Assembly (NCBI GenBank): GCA_958442925.1 | Contig: CAUCIO010000015.1 | Span: 1 to 24,788, forward strand | Length of the DNA stretch: 24,788 nucleotides | Source: an uncultured Clostridium sp. | GTDB taxonomy: Bacteria > Bacillota > Clostridia > Lachnospirales > Lachnospiraceae | Direction: 5' to 3' | Shown: piece after piece, positions 16,377-23,494 of the stretch | Numbering within the stretch: position 1 is the first letter of the stretch | How the letters are laid out: each line of letters opens with the position of its first letter | Notes under the pieces: generated by a model | The model's input: the letters and a program-made list of their open reading frames with translations, nothing else | Databases searched by the model: none | Told to the model about the DNA's origin: nothing | Made by a program: the position numbers and the translations under genes

Positions 16377-17021
16377 ATGGAAGAAACATGCAGCAGCTGC
16401 TGCACAGGGCTGATTAAGGAGGGGCCGGAGTTTAATCTCCGGTTTGCCGACTATGGCTGGTGTGCTTATGACAGTATCAGTGAGGACCTGGTTCACCGGG
16501 CGAATCTGGAATATGAGGAGCATGGAATTGAGGCGGCAGAGCGGATTTTGGTTGAGTATTATCAGAACGAGGCCCCAAAGCAGATGGATCACATTCTGGG
16601 AGCGTCCCCGTCCTTCGCCATGCGGGAGGGAATGATTCGTCAGTGCTTTGAGGATCACAGAGAGGGGAGATATTATGCAAGCGTTCCCCTGTCTCTGATT
16701 ATTATTGACGGAGCAGTCAATGACTACACAAAGAAAAAGGGATTTTTCACCGCAGCAACCACAGTGGATCCCTGGGACTGTCTGGTGGGATGCACAGAGG
16801 GACTGACAAAAATCAAACTGAATTTTAATCAGAATCGCCTGAAAACCAACAGCGATCCCATTTACATACCTTATAGGAACGGGATTCTTCACGGGCGGGA
16901 TATTAATTATGGAAATGAGTATGTTTCCTGTAAGTGTATTGCACTTATGTTTGCCATCGCCGACTGGATGATACGAAGGACTGCCAGGGAGGAAGGACTT
17001 CTGCCGGAGCTGGAACTGTGA
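16377..17021 (+). CDS. Unknown protein with an R-N-x3-H motif, possibly HEPN-like
   Basis: I do not recognise a named family. The 214-residue soluble protein is mostly helical by composition. Near its C-terminus, YRNGILHGRDINYGN puts Arg167 and His172 in an R-x4-H pattern with Asn after the Arg. This is the signature of HEPN-type ribonucleases, and the helix that follows (CIALMFAIADW) fits that fold. HEPN proteins act in toxin-antitoxin, abortive infection and RNA-processing roles. No partner antitoxin is adjacent: the neighbours are a GNAT gene and a secreted transpeptidase 40 bp downstream. The ribosome binding site is weak (AAAGGG, far from the start). The HEPN assignment is a motif-based guess. 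Confidence 0.7.
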   Translation: MEETCSSCCTGLIKEGPEFNLRFADYGWCAYDSISEDLVHRANLEYEEHGIEAAERILVEYYQNEAPKQMDHILGASPSFAMREGMIRQCFEDHREGRYYASVPLSLIIIDGAVNDYTKKKGFFTAATTVDPWDCLVGCTEGLTKIKLNFNQNRLKTNSDPIYIPYRNGILHGRDINYGNEYVSCKCIALMFAIADWMIRRTAREEGLLPELEL

Positions 17022-17061
17022 TGAATGGGAGAGTCGAGGCGGAGGACAGAAAGGACGTTAA

Positions 17062-17928
17062 ATGAGAAGAAAAATGGACAAAATACTGTTGACAGCGCTG
17101 GCTGCTGCCATGATATTAAATCCTGTGGGAGGAAAAACAGCTGCCTGTGTTCAGGCTGCCCAGTTCCAGTCAGGACAGCAGGGAAAAACGGCCACAGGAC
17201 CGGCTCTGGAAAGCATGGAGAGCGGCAGCGAGGCAAAGACAGAAGCAGTGGGAGAGACAGCGGAAAGGAGAGCTTCCCAGACTTCCTATACAGAGTATCT
17301 GCCGACGCAGTTTGATGTAAATACATTAAAGGCGGCAAAGGAGACAAATCATCTGATTCTTGCTATAGGAGATGGGGCAGATCAGAGCAGCCTGACGCTG
17401 TGGTACTATGAGAGAGGGGCAGATGGACGCCTTTCTGAAGTATTTGGAACAAGGGGAACCTGCGGACAGGCCGGAATTACGGCAGACAAGGTGGAGGGAG
17501 ATAAGAAGACTCCGGCGGGCCTCTATTCTTTTTTGATGGCCTTCGGACTGAAGGACGATCCGGGCAGCCGGATTTCCTACCGCAAAGTGCAGGAGGGAGA
17601 CTGCTTTGTCGATGATGTAGGAAGCAGATATTATAATCAATATGTGAAGGCAGGAGAAGCAGAGGCAGACTGGCGCTCTGCGGAGATTTTGAAAAATCAG
17701 GGTCCCTGCTATAACTATGCCCTGGTGTTGGACTACAACAAAGATCACGTTCCGGGCAGAGGTTCAGCAATTTTTCTCCACTGCCCGAAGGTGGTCAATG
17801 ATACATACACAGCCGGCTGCATTGGAATCCCGGAGAACTTGATGAAGACGATTCTCATGCGCTCTGGAACAGATACTAAAATTTTGATTGTGCCGGACAA
17901 GGGCGGGCTTTCAGAGTACGCAGAATAA
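17062..17928 (+). CDS. Secreted divergent L,D-transpeptidase (YkuD-like)
   Basis: Likely exported cell-wall enzyme that forms or trims peptide cross-links using an active-site cysteine. The 288-residue product starts with a basic N-terminus and a hydrophobic signal segment (about residues 7-33). A low-complexity Gln/Gly/Ser/Glu linker follows to about residue 75, then the catalytic domain. The catalytic motif is IFLHC...TAGCIGIP with His240 and Cys253. Canonical members read S-x-G-C-h-R, and the Arg is absent here. The PAG-Y-x-F segment (TPAGLYSF) is a family feature. AAAGGA precedes the start, 40 bp after the previous gene, so the two may share a transcript. The exact peptidoglycan reaction is inferred from the family. 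Confidence 0.8.
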   Translation: MRRKMDKILLTALAAAMILNPVGGKTAACVQAAQFQSGQQGKTATGPALESMESGSEAKTEAVGETAERRASQTSYTEYLPTQFDVNTLKAAKETNHLILAIGDGADQSSLTLWYYERGADGRLSEVFGTRGTCGQAGITADKVEGDKKTPAGLYSFLMAFGLKDDPGSRISYRKVQEGDCFVDDVGSRYYNQYVKAGEAEADWRSAEILKNQGPCYNYALVLDYNKDHVPGRGSAIFLHCPKVVNDTYTAGCIGIPENLMKTILMRSGTDTKILIVPDKGGLSEYAE

Positions 17929-17954
17929 GAAAAGCATAGAGTGGGAATAAAACT

Positions 17955-17980
17955 GGAACCGCCCTAAACAGGGCGGAACC
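17955..17980. terminator. Candidate convergent terminator
   Basis: CCGCCCT (17959-17965) pairs with AGGGCGG (17970-17976) around AAAC, between the converging transpeptidase and TatD genes. The stem overlaps the TatD stop codon. T-rich sequence follows weakly on the minus strand (TTCCAGTTTTATT). Confidence 0.5.
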
Positions 17981-18716
17981 GGTGGAAATTTTCTTCTATT
18001 TTGGCAGCCAGCGCTTCAGGCGAGATCCCACGCAGGGAGGCTGTTACAGAAATGCTGTATTTTAATACAGCTGCAATATCATTCCAGGGCGGAAGCTGTC
18101 CTTGGCAGCCGTGATTCTGATCGTAGGCCCATTTGACAGCAGAACAGCCGTCTGTTTCCACCAGGATTCTGTTTTCCGGAGCCAGAACAGCGGCCTTCTG
18201 AACAGAAGGGTTACAGAACACATCCGGTCCTATGGTGAAATAACAGTCTGAATCCAGGAATTCAGAAAAGCCCTCTTCTCCGGAATACCAGTGAACCAGA
18301 TAGGTATTAGGATATTTTTTAATTAAGCGGGCAATCTGTGTTTCCTGCCCCTTCGTGTGGAGAATAACCGGCTTTTTCATGGCAGATGCCAGTTCCAGCT
18401 GGGCGCAGAAGGCTTTTTCCTGAACAGAGAGAGGAACGCTGCACCAGACGCTGTCCATTCCGATTTCACCGATGACAGGAGCTTTTAACAGCCATGGCTC
18501 CATTTCCTGGAAAGAGATTTGTTCTGCTTTCCAGGGGTGAAGTCCGAAAGTTGGACAGATGATGGGAGAGAGGAGCGGATCACCGGTCAGCTCCTCCAAC
18601 TTTTTGGCTTCATCCGGGCAGGAGGCGCAGATGAGAGAGAAAATGTTCTGTTTATTTCTGAGCGTAAGCTCCTCCATGCTTCCTACGTGGGCATGGGCAT
18701 CGTAAAGCAGGGTCAA
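17964..18716 (-). CDS. TatD-family metal-dependent hydrolase in a thiamine operon
   Basis: The 250-residue TIM-barrel metallohydrolase carries the whole TatD metal set: D-A-H-A-H (His8, His10), Glu84 in GEIGMD, His120 in PVILHTKG, His142 in VHWYSG and Asp189 in ETDG. The residues around the last site differ from the usual ETD-x-P, so the active-site rim is divergent. The start is a TTG that overlaps the thiZ stop by 4 bp, supported by AGGAGG at 18724-18729, 7 bp upstream. It is therefore the last gene of a TPP-riboswitch-controlled transport operon. TatD proteins are mostly described as nucleases or general hydrolases. The context suggests a step in pyrimidine-precursor salvage, for example removing a group from an imported thiamine breakdown product. 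That role is inference. Confidence 0.85.
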   Translation of the reverse strand: MTLLYDAHAHVGSMEELTLRNKQNIFSLICASCPDEAKKLEELTGDPLLSPIICPTFGLHPWKAEQISFQEMEPWLLKAPVIGEIGMDSVWCSVPLSVQEKAFCAQLELASAMKKPVILHTKGQETQIARLIKKYPNTYLVHWYSGEEGFSEFLDSDCYFTIGPDVFCNPSVQKAAVLAPENRILVETDGCSAVKWAYDQNHGCQGQLPPWNDIAAVLKYSISVTASLRGISPEALAAKIEENFHRFRPV

Positions 18717-19459
18717 AGTGTTTCCTCCTCAGCAGTTCCAACAATTTTTTCATAGATCATCTGACGCAGAGCCCCCTGGCTGTAAAGCCAGGAACGGGTT
18801 CTGTTTTTTTCTGGGATAGAGAGTTCCCAGGTGATATGGGAAGGCGAACCATTTAAAATCAGAATCCGATCGGACAGGTAGATGGCTTCATCCATATCGT
18901 GAGTTACTAGCAATACCGTACGGTTCAGGCGCTCTCTCATGGACAGAAGCCAGTCCTGCATCTCTCCTCTGGTAATTACATCCAGAGCGCCGAAGGGTTC
19001 GTCCAACAGGAGAATATCGGCGTGGCAGAGGGCAGTTCTGAGAAAAGCGGCCCGTTGTCTCATGCCGCCGGACAGGGAATCTGGATATTTATATTCGTAG
19101 CCGGACAGGCCGAATACCGGGAAATGCTTCAGGGCTTCCTCCCGCGCCTCCTTTAAAGAGCCATGGATACGTCCATAAAGGCACACATTGTCCAGAATGT
19201 TTTTCCAGGGAAAAAGCAGATCATTCTGAGGCATATAGGCAAAGTGTTCGGATGGATTGGAAATTTCCCTTCCGTCCGCCAGAAGGGATCCAGATTCTTT
19301 TTTCAAAACCCCGGTTAAGAGCTTTAAAATCGTGGATTTTCCACAGCCGGAAGGCCCCAGAATGCTGACAAATTCCCTCTCTTTGACAGAGAGGGAGAGT
19401 CCCCGCAGCACCTGCTTGTCTTTATAGGAAAAATTCAAATCAGAAATTTCTAACTTCAT
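18713..19459 (-). CDS. thiZ: ABC transporter ATPase for a thiamine pyrimidine precursor
   Basis: Cytoplasmic ATPase that powers the ThiXYZ importer. The 248-residue protein has Walker A GPSGCGKST (35-43), the Q-loop PQN near 78, the signature LSGGMRQR (129-136), Walker B ILLLDEP (149-155) and the H-loop VTHD. Its closest relatives by motif are the nitrate/taurine/HMP class of importers. It starts 17 bp after thiY with AAAGGTG upstream of its ATG, and its stop overlaps the TatD start. The substrate is inferred from the TPP riboswitch and the ThiY-like binding protein. Confidence 0.88.
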   Translation of the reverse strand: MKLEISDLNFSYKDKQVLRGLSLSVKEREFVSILGPSGCGKSTILKLLTGVLKKESGSLLADGREISNPSEHFAYMPQNDLLFPWKNILDNVCLYGRIHGSLKEAREEALKHFPVFGLSGYEYKYPDSLSGGMRQRAAFLRTALCHADILLLDEPFGALDVITRGEMQDWLLSMRERLNRTVLLVTHDMDEAIYLSDRILILNGSPSHITWELSIPEKNRTRSWLYSQGALRQMIYEKIVGTAEEETL

Positions 19460-19476
19460 GGCATCACCTTTCTGGC

Positions 19477-20523
19477 CTATTTGCTGATTCCGGGCAGAAA
19501 TTCATTGGTATAGCAGTCAGAGGCAGGAATTGTCTTGTCAATGACATGGTATTCTGCCATAAAATCGGTGTAATTATCCCATGTTTCATCAGACATTATT
19601 CCCCACACATCTGTGTCTTCCATATATTTTTCAGCCAGGAATTCCTGGGATTTTGTAAGCATCTCCAGGGAGTAGTCAGGGGCGTGCTTGTGAAGGAGCT
19701 GTGCGCTCTCCTCTGGATGGCTGATAGCGTACTGATAGCCTTTTTCAGTTGCTTTTAAAAATTTCTTTACCATTTCCGGACGATTTTCCAGAGTATCGTT
19801 TCCGGCAATGATGACAGGAGTGTAGTAGTCCAGGCGGTCATCCAGATCCTTTACAGGCATGTAGTTGATGGGAAAGTTGTTCATTTCGCAGGTAATATTG
19901 TCCCAGCCCTCAAAAAACCACATGATATCAGCCTTGTCTTCCAGGGCTGTGAAGCCGGAACCGTCAGAGACTACCATATTTAATTTGGAAAAATCAGCGC
20001 CTGCCTGTGTCATGACGGCCTCCAGAACAGCTGCTTCTCCAGGGCCGCCCCATCCGGCATAGGTTTTTCCCTCAAAATCCTTGGGGGAGGTAATGTCCTT
20101 ATCTGCTGCAGTGACAAATCCAGAGGTGTTGTGCTGGATGAGAGCTGCAACTGCTTTGATGGGCAGAGGCTCTGCAGAGGTAAGGGCAATGGTGACATCC
20201 TCCTGATAGCTGATTCCGAAATCACCTTTTCCTACCGCCACGAGAGTGGCAGTAGCTCCCTCAGTAGGTTCCACAATATCGACTTTCAGCCCCTCTTCCT
20301 CGTAGTATCCCAGATCAAGAGCTGCATACATGCCAGTGTGGTTGGTATTTGCCACATAGTCGAGAATGACGGTTACTTCTTCCAGATCTTCCTTCTGAGA
20401 TGTCTCTGTACCAGCTTCAGAAGCTGGGACATCCGTCTGGGAAGAAGGAGCTCCGGAGCAGGCGGTGAGAGAGAGGATGGCAGAAGCTGCCAGGCAAAGA
20501 GCTGCTGAGTGTTTCTTTTTCAT
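19477..20523 (-). CDS. thiY: Thiamine pyrimidine precursor-binding lipoprotein (ThiY/THI5-like)
   Basis: Extracellular substrate-binding lipoprotein that delivers a thiamine precursor, such as hydroxymethylpyrimidine or formylaminopyrimidine, to the permease. The 348-residue product has a lipoprotein signal with lipobox LTAC (Cys22) and an Asp/Glu/Ser/Thr linker. The NMT1/THI5-type fold follows, with VILDYVANTNHTGMYAA, the glycine-rich GWGGPGE segment and WFFEGWD, all typical of ThiY. I place the start at 20523 because AAGGAG (20531-20536) lies 7 bp upstream and a lipoprotein signal begins there. The longer in-frame extension to 20628 overlaps thiX and has no export logic. It follows thiX by 44 bp. 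Confidence 0.9.
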   Translation of the reverse strand: MKKKHSAALCLAASAILSLTACSGAPSSQTDVPASEAGTETSQKEDLEEVTVILDYVANTNHTGMYAALDLGYYEEEGLKVDIVEPTEGATATLVAVGKGDFGISYQEDVTIALTSAEPLPIKAVAALIQHNTSGFVTAADKDITSPKDFEGKTYAGWGGPGEAAVLEAVMTQAGADFSKLNMVVSDGSGFTALEDKADIMWFFEGWDNITCEMNNFPINYMPVKDLDDRLDYYTPVIIAGNDTLENRPEMVKKFLKATEKGYQYAISHPEESAQLLHKHAPDYSLEMLTKSQEFLAEKYMEDTDVWGIMSDETWDNYTDFMAEYHVIDKTIPASDCYTNEFLPGISK

Positions 20524-20567
20524 AATAATTCTCCTTATAAAATGGTTTACAGTTTCCTGATTTATGC

Positions 20568-21314
20568 TTACTGGTGACTGGAGGGGGATACGAACCGCTT
20601 CACAAGCCACAGAGTCACATTCATGCACAGACTTAAAAAGATGATTACCAGAACACAGGCAAATACCTTATCCAGCATATATCCGTTTTTAACGCGGAGC
20701 AGATAGTAGCCCAGCCCTTTCTGAGCTCCAATCCATTCGCCGACGACAGCACCGCTGATGCTGTAGGTGGCGGCTACCTTCAGACCGGAAATCAGAGATG
20801 GAACGGCTGCCGGAATTTTTACCAGGCGATAGGAAGTCCACGTTCCGGCTCCGAAAGAACGGGCCAGATGCAGGTATTCCGGATCCAGCTGAGCCATGCC
20901 GTCCGTAAAGCTGACAGCAACTGGGAAAAAGCACATCAGAACCACAGTCAGGATTTTGGGAGTCAGGCCAAACCCCAGATAAATAATCAGGATGGGAGCC
21001 AGGACAATCATGGGGACCGTCTGGGTTACTACCAGAATCGGATAGATTACCTGCCTGAGAGAGGGAAAAGCGTCCATAAAGATGCCGAGAATAATGGCCA
21101 GCACCAGAGAGATTCCCATTCCCAGAAGAGCCTCAGCTACCGTTACAAGGCTGTGATTCCAAAGAGTGCCCCGTTCTGCAGCCAGGGCTTTTAAGACCTC
21201 TCCAGGAGAGGGAAGGACATAAAGAGGAATTTGAAAGAGGCGCACAGCTGCCTCCCAGAAGAAAAGAACTGCAGCCAGGACAAGAACCGGCGCAGCGCGT
21301 TTGGCATATGACAT
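20568..21314 (-). CDS. thiX: ABC transporter permease for a thiamine pyrimidine precursor
   Basis: Inner-membrane permease, 248 residues, with about six hydrophobic segments (for example residues 9-25, 62-82, 90-125 and 218-238). The EAA-type coupling loop lies in EYLHLARSFGAGTWTSYRLVKIP, about residues 146-168, and contacts ThiZ. It belongs to the SsuC/TauC/ThiX class of importers. It is the first gene of the operon and lies about 80 bp downstream of the riboswitch terminator. The ribosome binding site AAGGAG (21325-21330) is 10 bp before the ATG. Confidence 0.88.
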   Translation of the reverse strand: MSYAKRAAPVLVLAAVLFFWEAAVRLFQIPLYVLPSPGEVLKALAAERGTLWNHSLVTVAEALLGMGISLVLAIILGIFMDAFPSLRQVIYPILVVTQTVPMIVLAPILIIYLGFGLTPKILTVVLMCFFPVAVSFTDGMAQLDPEYLHLARSFGAGTWTSYRLVKIPAAVPSLISGLKVAATYSISGAVVGEWIGAQKGLGYYLLRVKNGYMLDKVFACVLVIIFLSLCMNVTLWLVKRFVSPSSHQ

Positions 21315-21392
21315 ATAGAAGAAGCTCCTTTCCGGATGTTTTTCTGCCTGCCATCAGGAAAGGCAGACGGACAGCGCTGACACAGGAGCCGG

Positions 21393-21425
21393 TAAAAAAG
21401 AAACCCTGCCGGGTAATGGCAGGGT
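21393..21425 (-). terminator. Riboswitch-controlled terminator of the thi operon
   Basis: On the minus strand ACCCTGCC (21418-21425) pairs with GGCAGGGT (21403-21410) over a 7-nt loop and is followed by TTTCTTTTTT. It lies directly after the TPP aptamer, so control is by transcription attenuation, with termination expected when TPP is bound. Confidence 0.85.
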
Positions 21426-21439
21426 AAAAATACAGAATT

Positions 21440-21522
21440 ATTTCCCTACGTTGGCATTATCCAAATCAGGTTCTAGGTCGAAATTCACAATTTCCTCTCA
21501 GCCTGTTTACAAGCTCCCTGTT
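21440..21522 (-). promoter_or_regulatory. TPP riboswitch (THI element)
   Basis: Read on the minus strand, it contains the TPP aptamer hallmarks in order: a GGGAGC start, GGCTGAGA, ACCTAGAACCTGAT, GGATAATGCC and CGTAGGGA. This is the pyrimidine- and pyrophosphate-sensing core of the thiamine pyrophosphate riboswitch. It controls the thiX-thiY-thiZ-tatD-like operon and is the main evidence for the transported substrate. Confidence 0.96.
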
Positions 21523-21549
21523 GTATGTATCAAGCATTTAACAGAACTG

Positions 21550-21578
21550 ATTTTAGCATAGGAAAAAATATTTGTAAA
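21550..21578 (-). promoter_or_regulatory. Promoter of the thi operon
   Basis: On the minus strand TTTACA (21573-21578), a 17-bp spacer and TAAAAT (21550-21555) with an extended -10 TGC just before it. It lies about 30 bp upstream of the TPP aptamer. Confidence 0.7.
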
Positions 21579-21635
21579 GAAATTTGGAGATAATAATGCC
21601 AGAAAAAAAGAAAGGAGAAAAGAGTCAGAAAACAC

Positions 21636-21664
21636 TTGATTTTTATCCGAAAATAAAATATAAT
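21636..21664 (+). promoter_or_regulatory. Promoter of the desulfoferrodoxin gene
   Basis: TTGATT (21636-21641), a 17-bp spacer and a perfect TATAAT (21659-21664), 40 bp before the gene. AGGAGG lies 8 bp before the ATG. Confidence 0.7.
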
Positions 21665-21703
21665 AATAACAGTTACTAAAATTGATTATAAGGAGGAAAC
21701 AAA

Positions 21704-22084
21704 ATGAGCCTGAAATTTTATGTCTGTAAGCATTGTGGAAATATTGTTACTTTTGTAAAGAATGCAGGAGTGCCTGTGATGTGCTGCGGCGAGAAGATGA
21801 GCGAGATCGTTCCGGGAACCAGCGACGGCGCTCATGAGAAGCACGTTCCTGTAGTAGAGGCAGAGGGAAAGAAGATTACAGTAAAGGTAGGAGAGGTTGA
21901 GCATCCTATGTTAGAGGCTCACTGGATTCAGTGGATCGCTCTGGAGACTAAGAAGGGAAGCCAGATCAAGTACCTGAATCCGGGCGAGAAGCCAGAGGCT
22001 CAGTTTATTCTCAGCGAGGATGATGAGGCAGTGGCAGCTTATGAGTACTGCAACCTTCACGGACTCTGGAAGAAAGAGATCTAA
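21704..22084 (+). CDS. dfx: Desulfoferrodoxin (superoxide reductase, class I)
   Basis: Reduces superoxide to hydrogen peroxide without releasing oxygen, a defence typical of anaerobes. The 126-residue product has an N-terminal desulforedoxin domain with the Fe(Cys)4 ligands Cys8, Cys11, Cys27 and Cys28. The neelaredoxin domain follows, with its iron site in EKHVPV, EHPM..HWI and YCNLHG (four His plus one Cys). The length and both centres match the two-iron class. It is divergent from the thi operon and has its own promoter and terminator. Electrons would normally come from rubredoxin, which is not in this window. Confidence 0.95.
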   Translation: MSLKFYVCKHCGNIVTFVKNAGVPVMCCGEKMSEIVPGTSDGAHEKHVPVVEAEGKKITVKVGEVEHPMLEAHWIQWIALETKKGSQIKYLNPGEKPEAQFILSEDDEAVAAYEYCNLHGLWKKEI

Positions 22085-22088
22085 AAAT

Positions 22089-22146
22089 AAAGGGAGGAAG
22101 TGTTTTTCAGCGGCTTTTGAGGAGCAGGAAAACACTTCCTCCCTTT
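22089..22146. terminator. Bidirectional terminator
   Basis: AAAGGGAGGAAGTGTTTT (22089-22106) is exactly complementary to 22129-22146 and is followed by TTTTT on the plus strand. On the minus strand the stem is followed by a T-rich stretch as well (22082-22091). It separates the converging desulfoferrodoxin gene and the 94-residue gene. Confidence 0.85.
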
Positions 22147-22155
22147 TTACGTCTT

Positions 22156-22440
22156 TTACTTTTTCCTGCCTCTGAATTTCTTTGAGAGGGTTCGAAGCAT
22201 TTCCACCCGTTTTTTTTCAGCAGGACTCATTTTTGCCGTCAGAATGTATACTAAGAGTTCTGTCTCCGCATCTGTAAACTGGAACTGGCTGGAGCTGGCG
22301 GCGATGCTCATAAAAAGGGGCATCAGCTTGTCTTTGGGAGTCTGTTCTACTGTTTCTGCCAGTTTTGTCAAATAGCTTAATTTTTCCTGATTCATTGTTT
22401 TAAGTCGTGGATCCTGTTTCCAGGCAGTGTTCATATTCAT
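22156..22440 (-). CDS. Small uncharacterised protein (94 residues)
   Basis: No function is known to me. The protein is soluble and helical. It starts MNMNTAWKQDPRLKTMNQEKL, continues with a LMPLFMSIAASSSQFQFTDAETELLVYIL core, and ends in a Lys/Arg-rich tail (KKFRGRKK) that could touch nucleic acid. The core pattern (a run of Leu/Met/Ala, then FTDAETELL) resembles small proteins I recall as common in Clostridia without an assigned role. It overlaps the upstream gene by one base (TAATG), so the two are surely translated together. Confidence 0.75.
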   Translation of the reverse strand: MNMNTAWKQDPRLKTMNQEKLSYLTKLAETVEQTPKDKLMPLFMSIAASSSQFQFTDAETELLVYILTAKMSPAEKKRVEMLRTLSKKFRGRKK

Positions 22441-22997
22441 TATACCCTTTCTGATACATTCTGCATGGTCTGCATGAGAAGCTGAGCTGTTTCCAGCCTT
22501 GACTGCTGCTCTGGAGGCAGCATATTTTTCAGGTGCTCAATAGAAAAACGAGGGGCTTCTCTCCGGCTTTGACTGGAAGCTTCTGCCTTTAGATCCTCTG
22601 TGCTTCCGTCTTTAAATCGTTCAGGACTGTCTGCCTGTACAGAATCCCCTCCGGCAGATTCCCGGTAGGACTGATAAATTCTGGAACCCTGGATGAAATT
22701 TACGATCAAATCAATAAATTCCTGCTCCTGAGGGGTTCCGTAAGGCTTCATGGCATTCAGCATATCAAGAGGCGAGTCAGAAACATTTTCTTCCAGGGAG
22801 CAGATGCCTATCATACCGTCTTCTTTCTGCTCGAAGAGTTTCATAGTCCGCTCCAGTTCACTGAGCTTTACAATCATGGAAAAAAAACGCTGCTCCGGCA
22901 CATGTATGTAGGGAAGGGCGGCCTTGATCATCTGCAGATGAGGGGAGGCAGTCAGATAGTCCAAAGCCGTCATTTTCAAATCAGATTCAGCATTCAT
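22440..22997 (-). CDS. Uncharacterised protein (185 residues), partner of the 94-residue gene
   Basis: No function is known to me. Residues 10-55 form a helical block (LDYLTASPHLQMIKAALPYIHVPEQRFFSMIVKLSELERTMKLF pattern, with Leu, Met and Phe at heptad-like spacing). A Ser/Glu-rich low-complexity linker follows at about 115-150, then a short C-terminal helix (EHLKNMLPPEQQSRLETAQLL). There is no signal peptide or membrane segment. GAGG lies 9 bp before the ATG. The layout of two coupled small helical proteins suggests a protein pair, but that is inference. Confidence 0.75.
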   Translation of the reverse strand: MNAESDLKMTALDYLTASPHLQMIKAALPYIHVPEQRFFSMIVKLSELERTMKLFEQKEDGMIGICSLEENVSDSPLDMLNAMKPYGTPQEQEFIDLIVNFIQGSRIYQSYRESAGGDSVQADSPERFKDGSTEDLKAEASSQSRREAPRFSIEHLKNMLPPEQQSRLETAQLLMQTMQNVSERV

Positions 22998-23127
22998 GGA
23001 AATAACCTCTTTTCGGGAATTCTTTTTTTATCTCAATATATGCAAAAGGATTTGGAAACATGATACAGGAGACGTAAGATGTACCTGCCTGAAGAGTCGG
23101 CGCTGCACAGCCTGTTTAGAGAAGACA

Positions 23128-23157
23128 TATAATAGAATTATATAGGAGGTTGAAGCT
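23128..23157 (+). promoter_or_regulatory. -10 element and ribosome binding site of the 61-residue gene
   Basis: A perfect TATAAT (23128-23133) lies 24 bp before the ATG, with no clear -35 (only a weak CTGCAC at 19 bp). AGGAGG follows at about 23144-23149. The 5' untranslated region would be about 20 bases. Confidence 0.45.
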
Positions 23158-23343
23158 ATGGGAATCCGTTTAATTATAGAAGGAAACGCAGTGTATGAAA
23201 TTGACGAGGACTGTCTGGCCTGCAGGCAGGAGAACCAGGAAGAAGTTCAGGCAGAGAAGCATCCGGAAAATCAGAGGCAGATCCTTCATGAGAGAACAGA
23301 GATGAGAAACCGGTCAGATACGGGAACTGCAGATTTCACCTGA
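23158..23343 (+). CDS. Small acidic protein (61 residues), function unknown
   Basis: The first 20 residues (MGIRLIIEGNAVYEIDEDC) are ordered, alternating hydrophobic and acidic. The rest is Gln/Glu/Arg-rich and looks disordered. The beginning resembles a short protein start that I recall as recurrent in Lachnospiraceae, but I cannot name a family. A good AGGAGG and a TATAAT sit in front, and the ORF is free-standing, which makes it more likely a real gene than a chance ORF. Cys19 and Cys22 (C-L-A-C) might bind a metal or pair with each other. Confidence 0.65.
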   Translation: MGIRLIIEGNAVYEIDEDCLACRQENQEEVQAEKHPENQRQILHERTEMRNRSDTGTADFT

Positions 23344-23363
23344 ACCGCCCTGCATTTTTCTGA

Positions 23364-23392
23364 TTGTTTTCATGAAAGATTTATGGTAAGAT
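23364..23392 (+). promoter_or_regulatory. Promoter of the molybdenum hydroxylase leader
   Basis: TTGTTT (23364-23369), a 17-bp spacer and TAAGAT (23387-23392), with TGG completing an extended -10. Transcription would start near 23399, leaving a leader of about 118 bases before the first gene. Confidence 0.5.
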
Positions 23393-23455
23393 TTAAGTAA
23401 TAAATTTAAGAGAAGAAATTCAGATATTTAAAACCAAAAAACGAATGCGGCGCAG

Positions 23456-23494
23456 AAGCCCGGAGGCCGGACAAGGCTCCGGGCTTTTGTCCGG
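23456..23494 (+). terminator. Leader hairpin with a competing alternative stem
   Basis: AAGCCCGGAG (23456-23465) pairs with CTCCGGGCTT (23477-23486) to give a terminator-like hairpin that ends in TTTT. The overlapping pair CCGGACAA (23467-23474) / TTGTCCGG (23487-23494) forms an exact alternative hairpin that cannot coexist with it. The arrangement, between the promoter and the first gene, is that of an attenuator. I see no known riboswitch aptamer in the short leader. Confidence 0.55.

Noticed and set aside
17025..17315. 96-codon ORF just before and overlapping the transpeptidase
   Set aside because: It is out of frame with the transpeptidase, is rich in Arg/Gly/Ser, and is not separately supported. 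The real gene starts at 17062 with AAAGGA.
20524..20628. Longer N-terminus of ThiY
   Set aside because: It overlaps thiX and would bury the lipoprotein signal. AAGGAG precedes the ATG at 20523.
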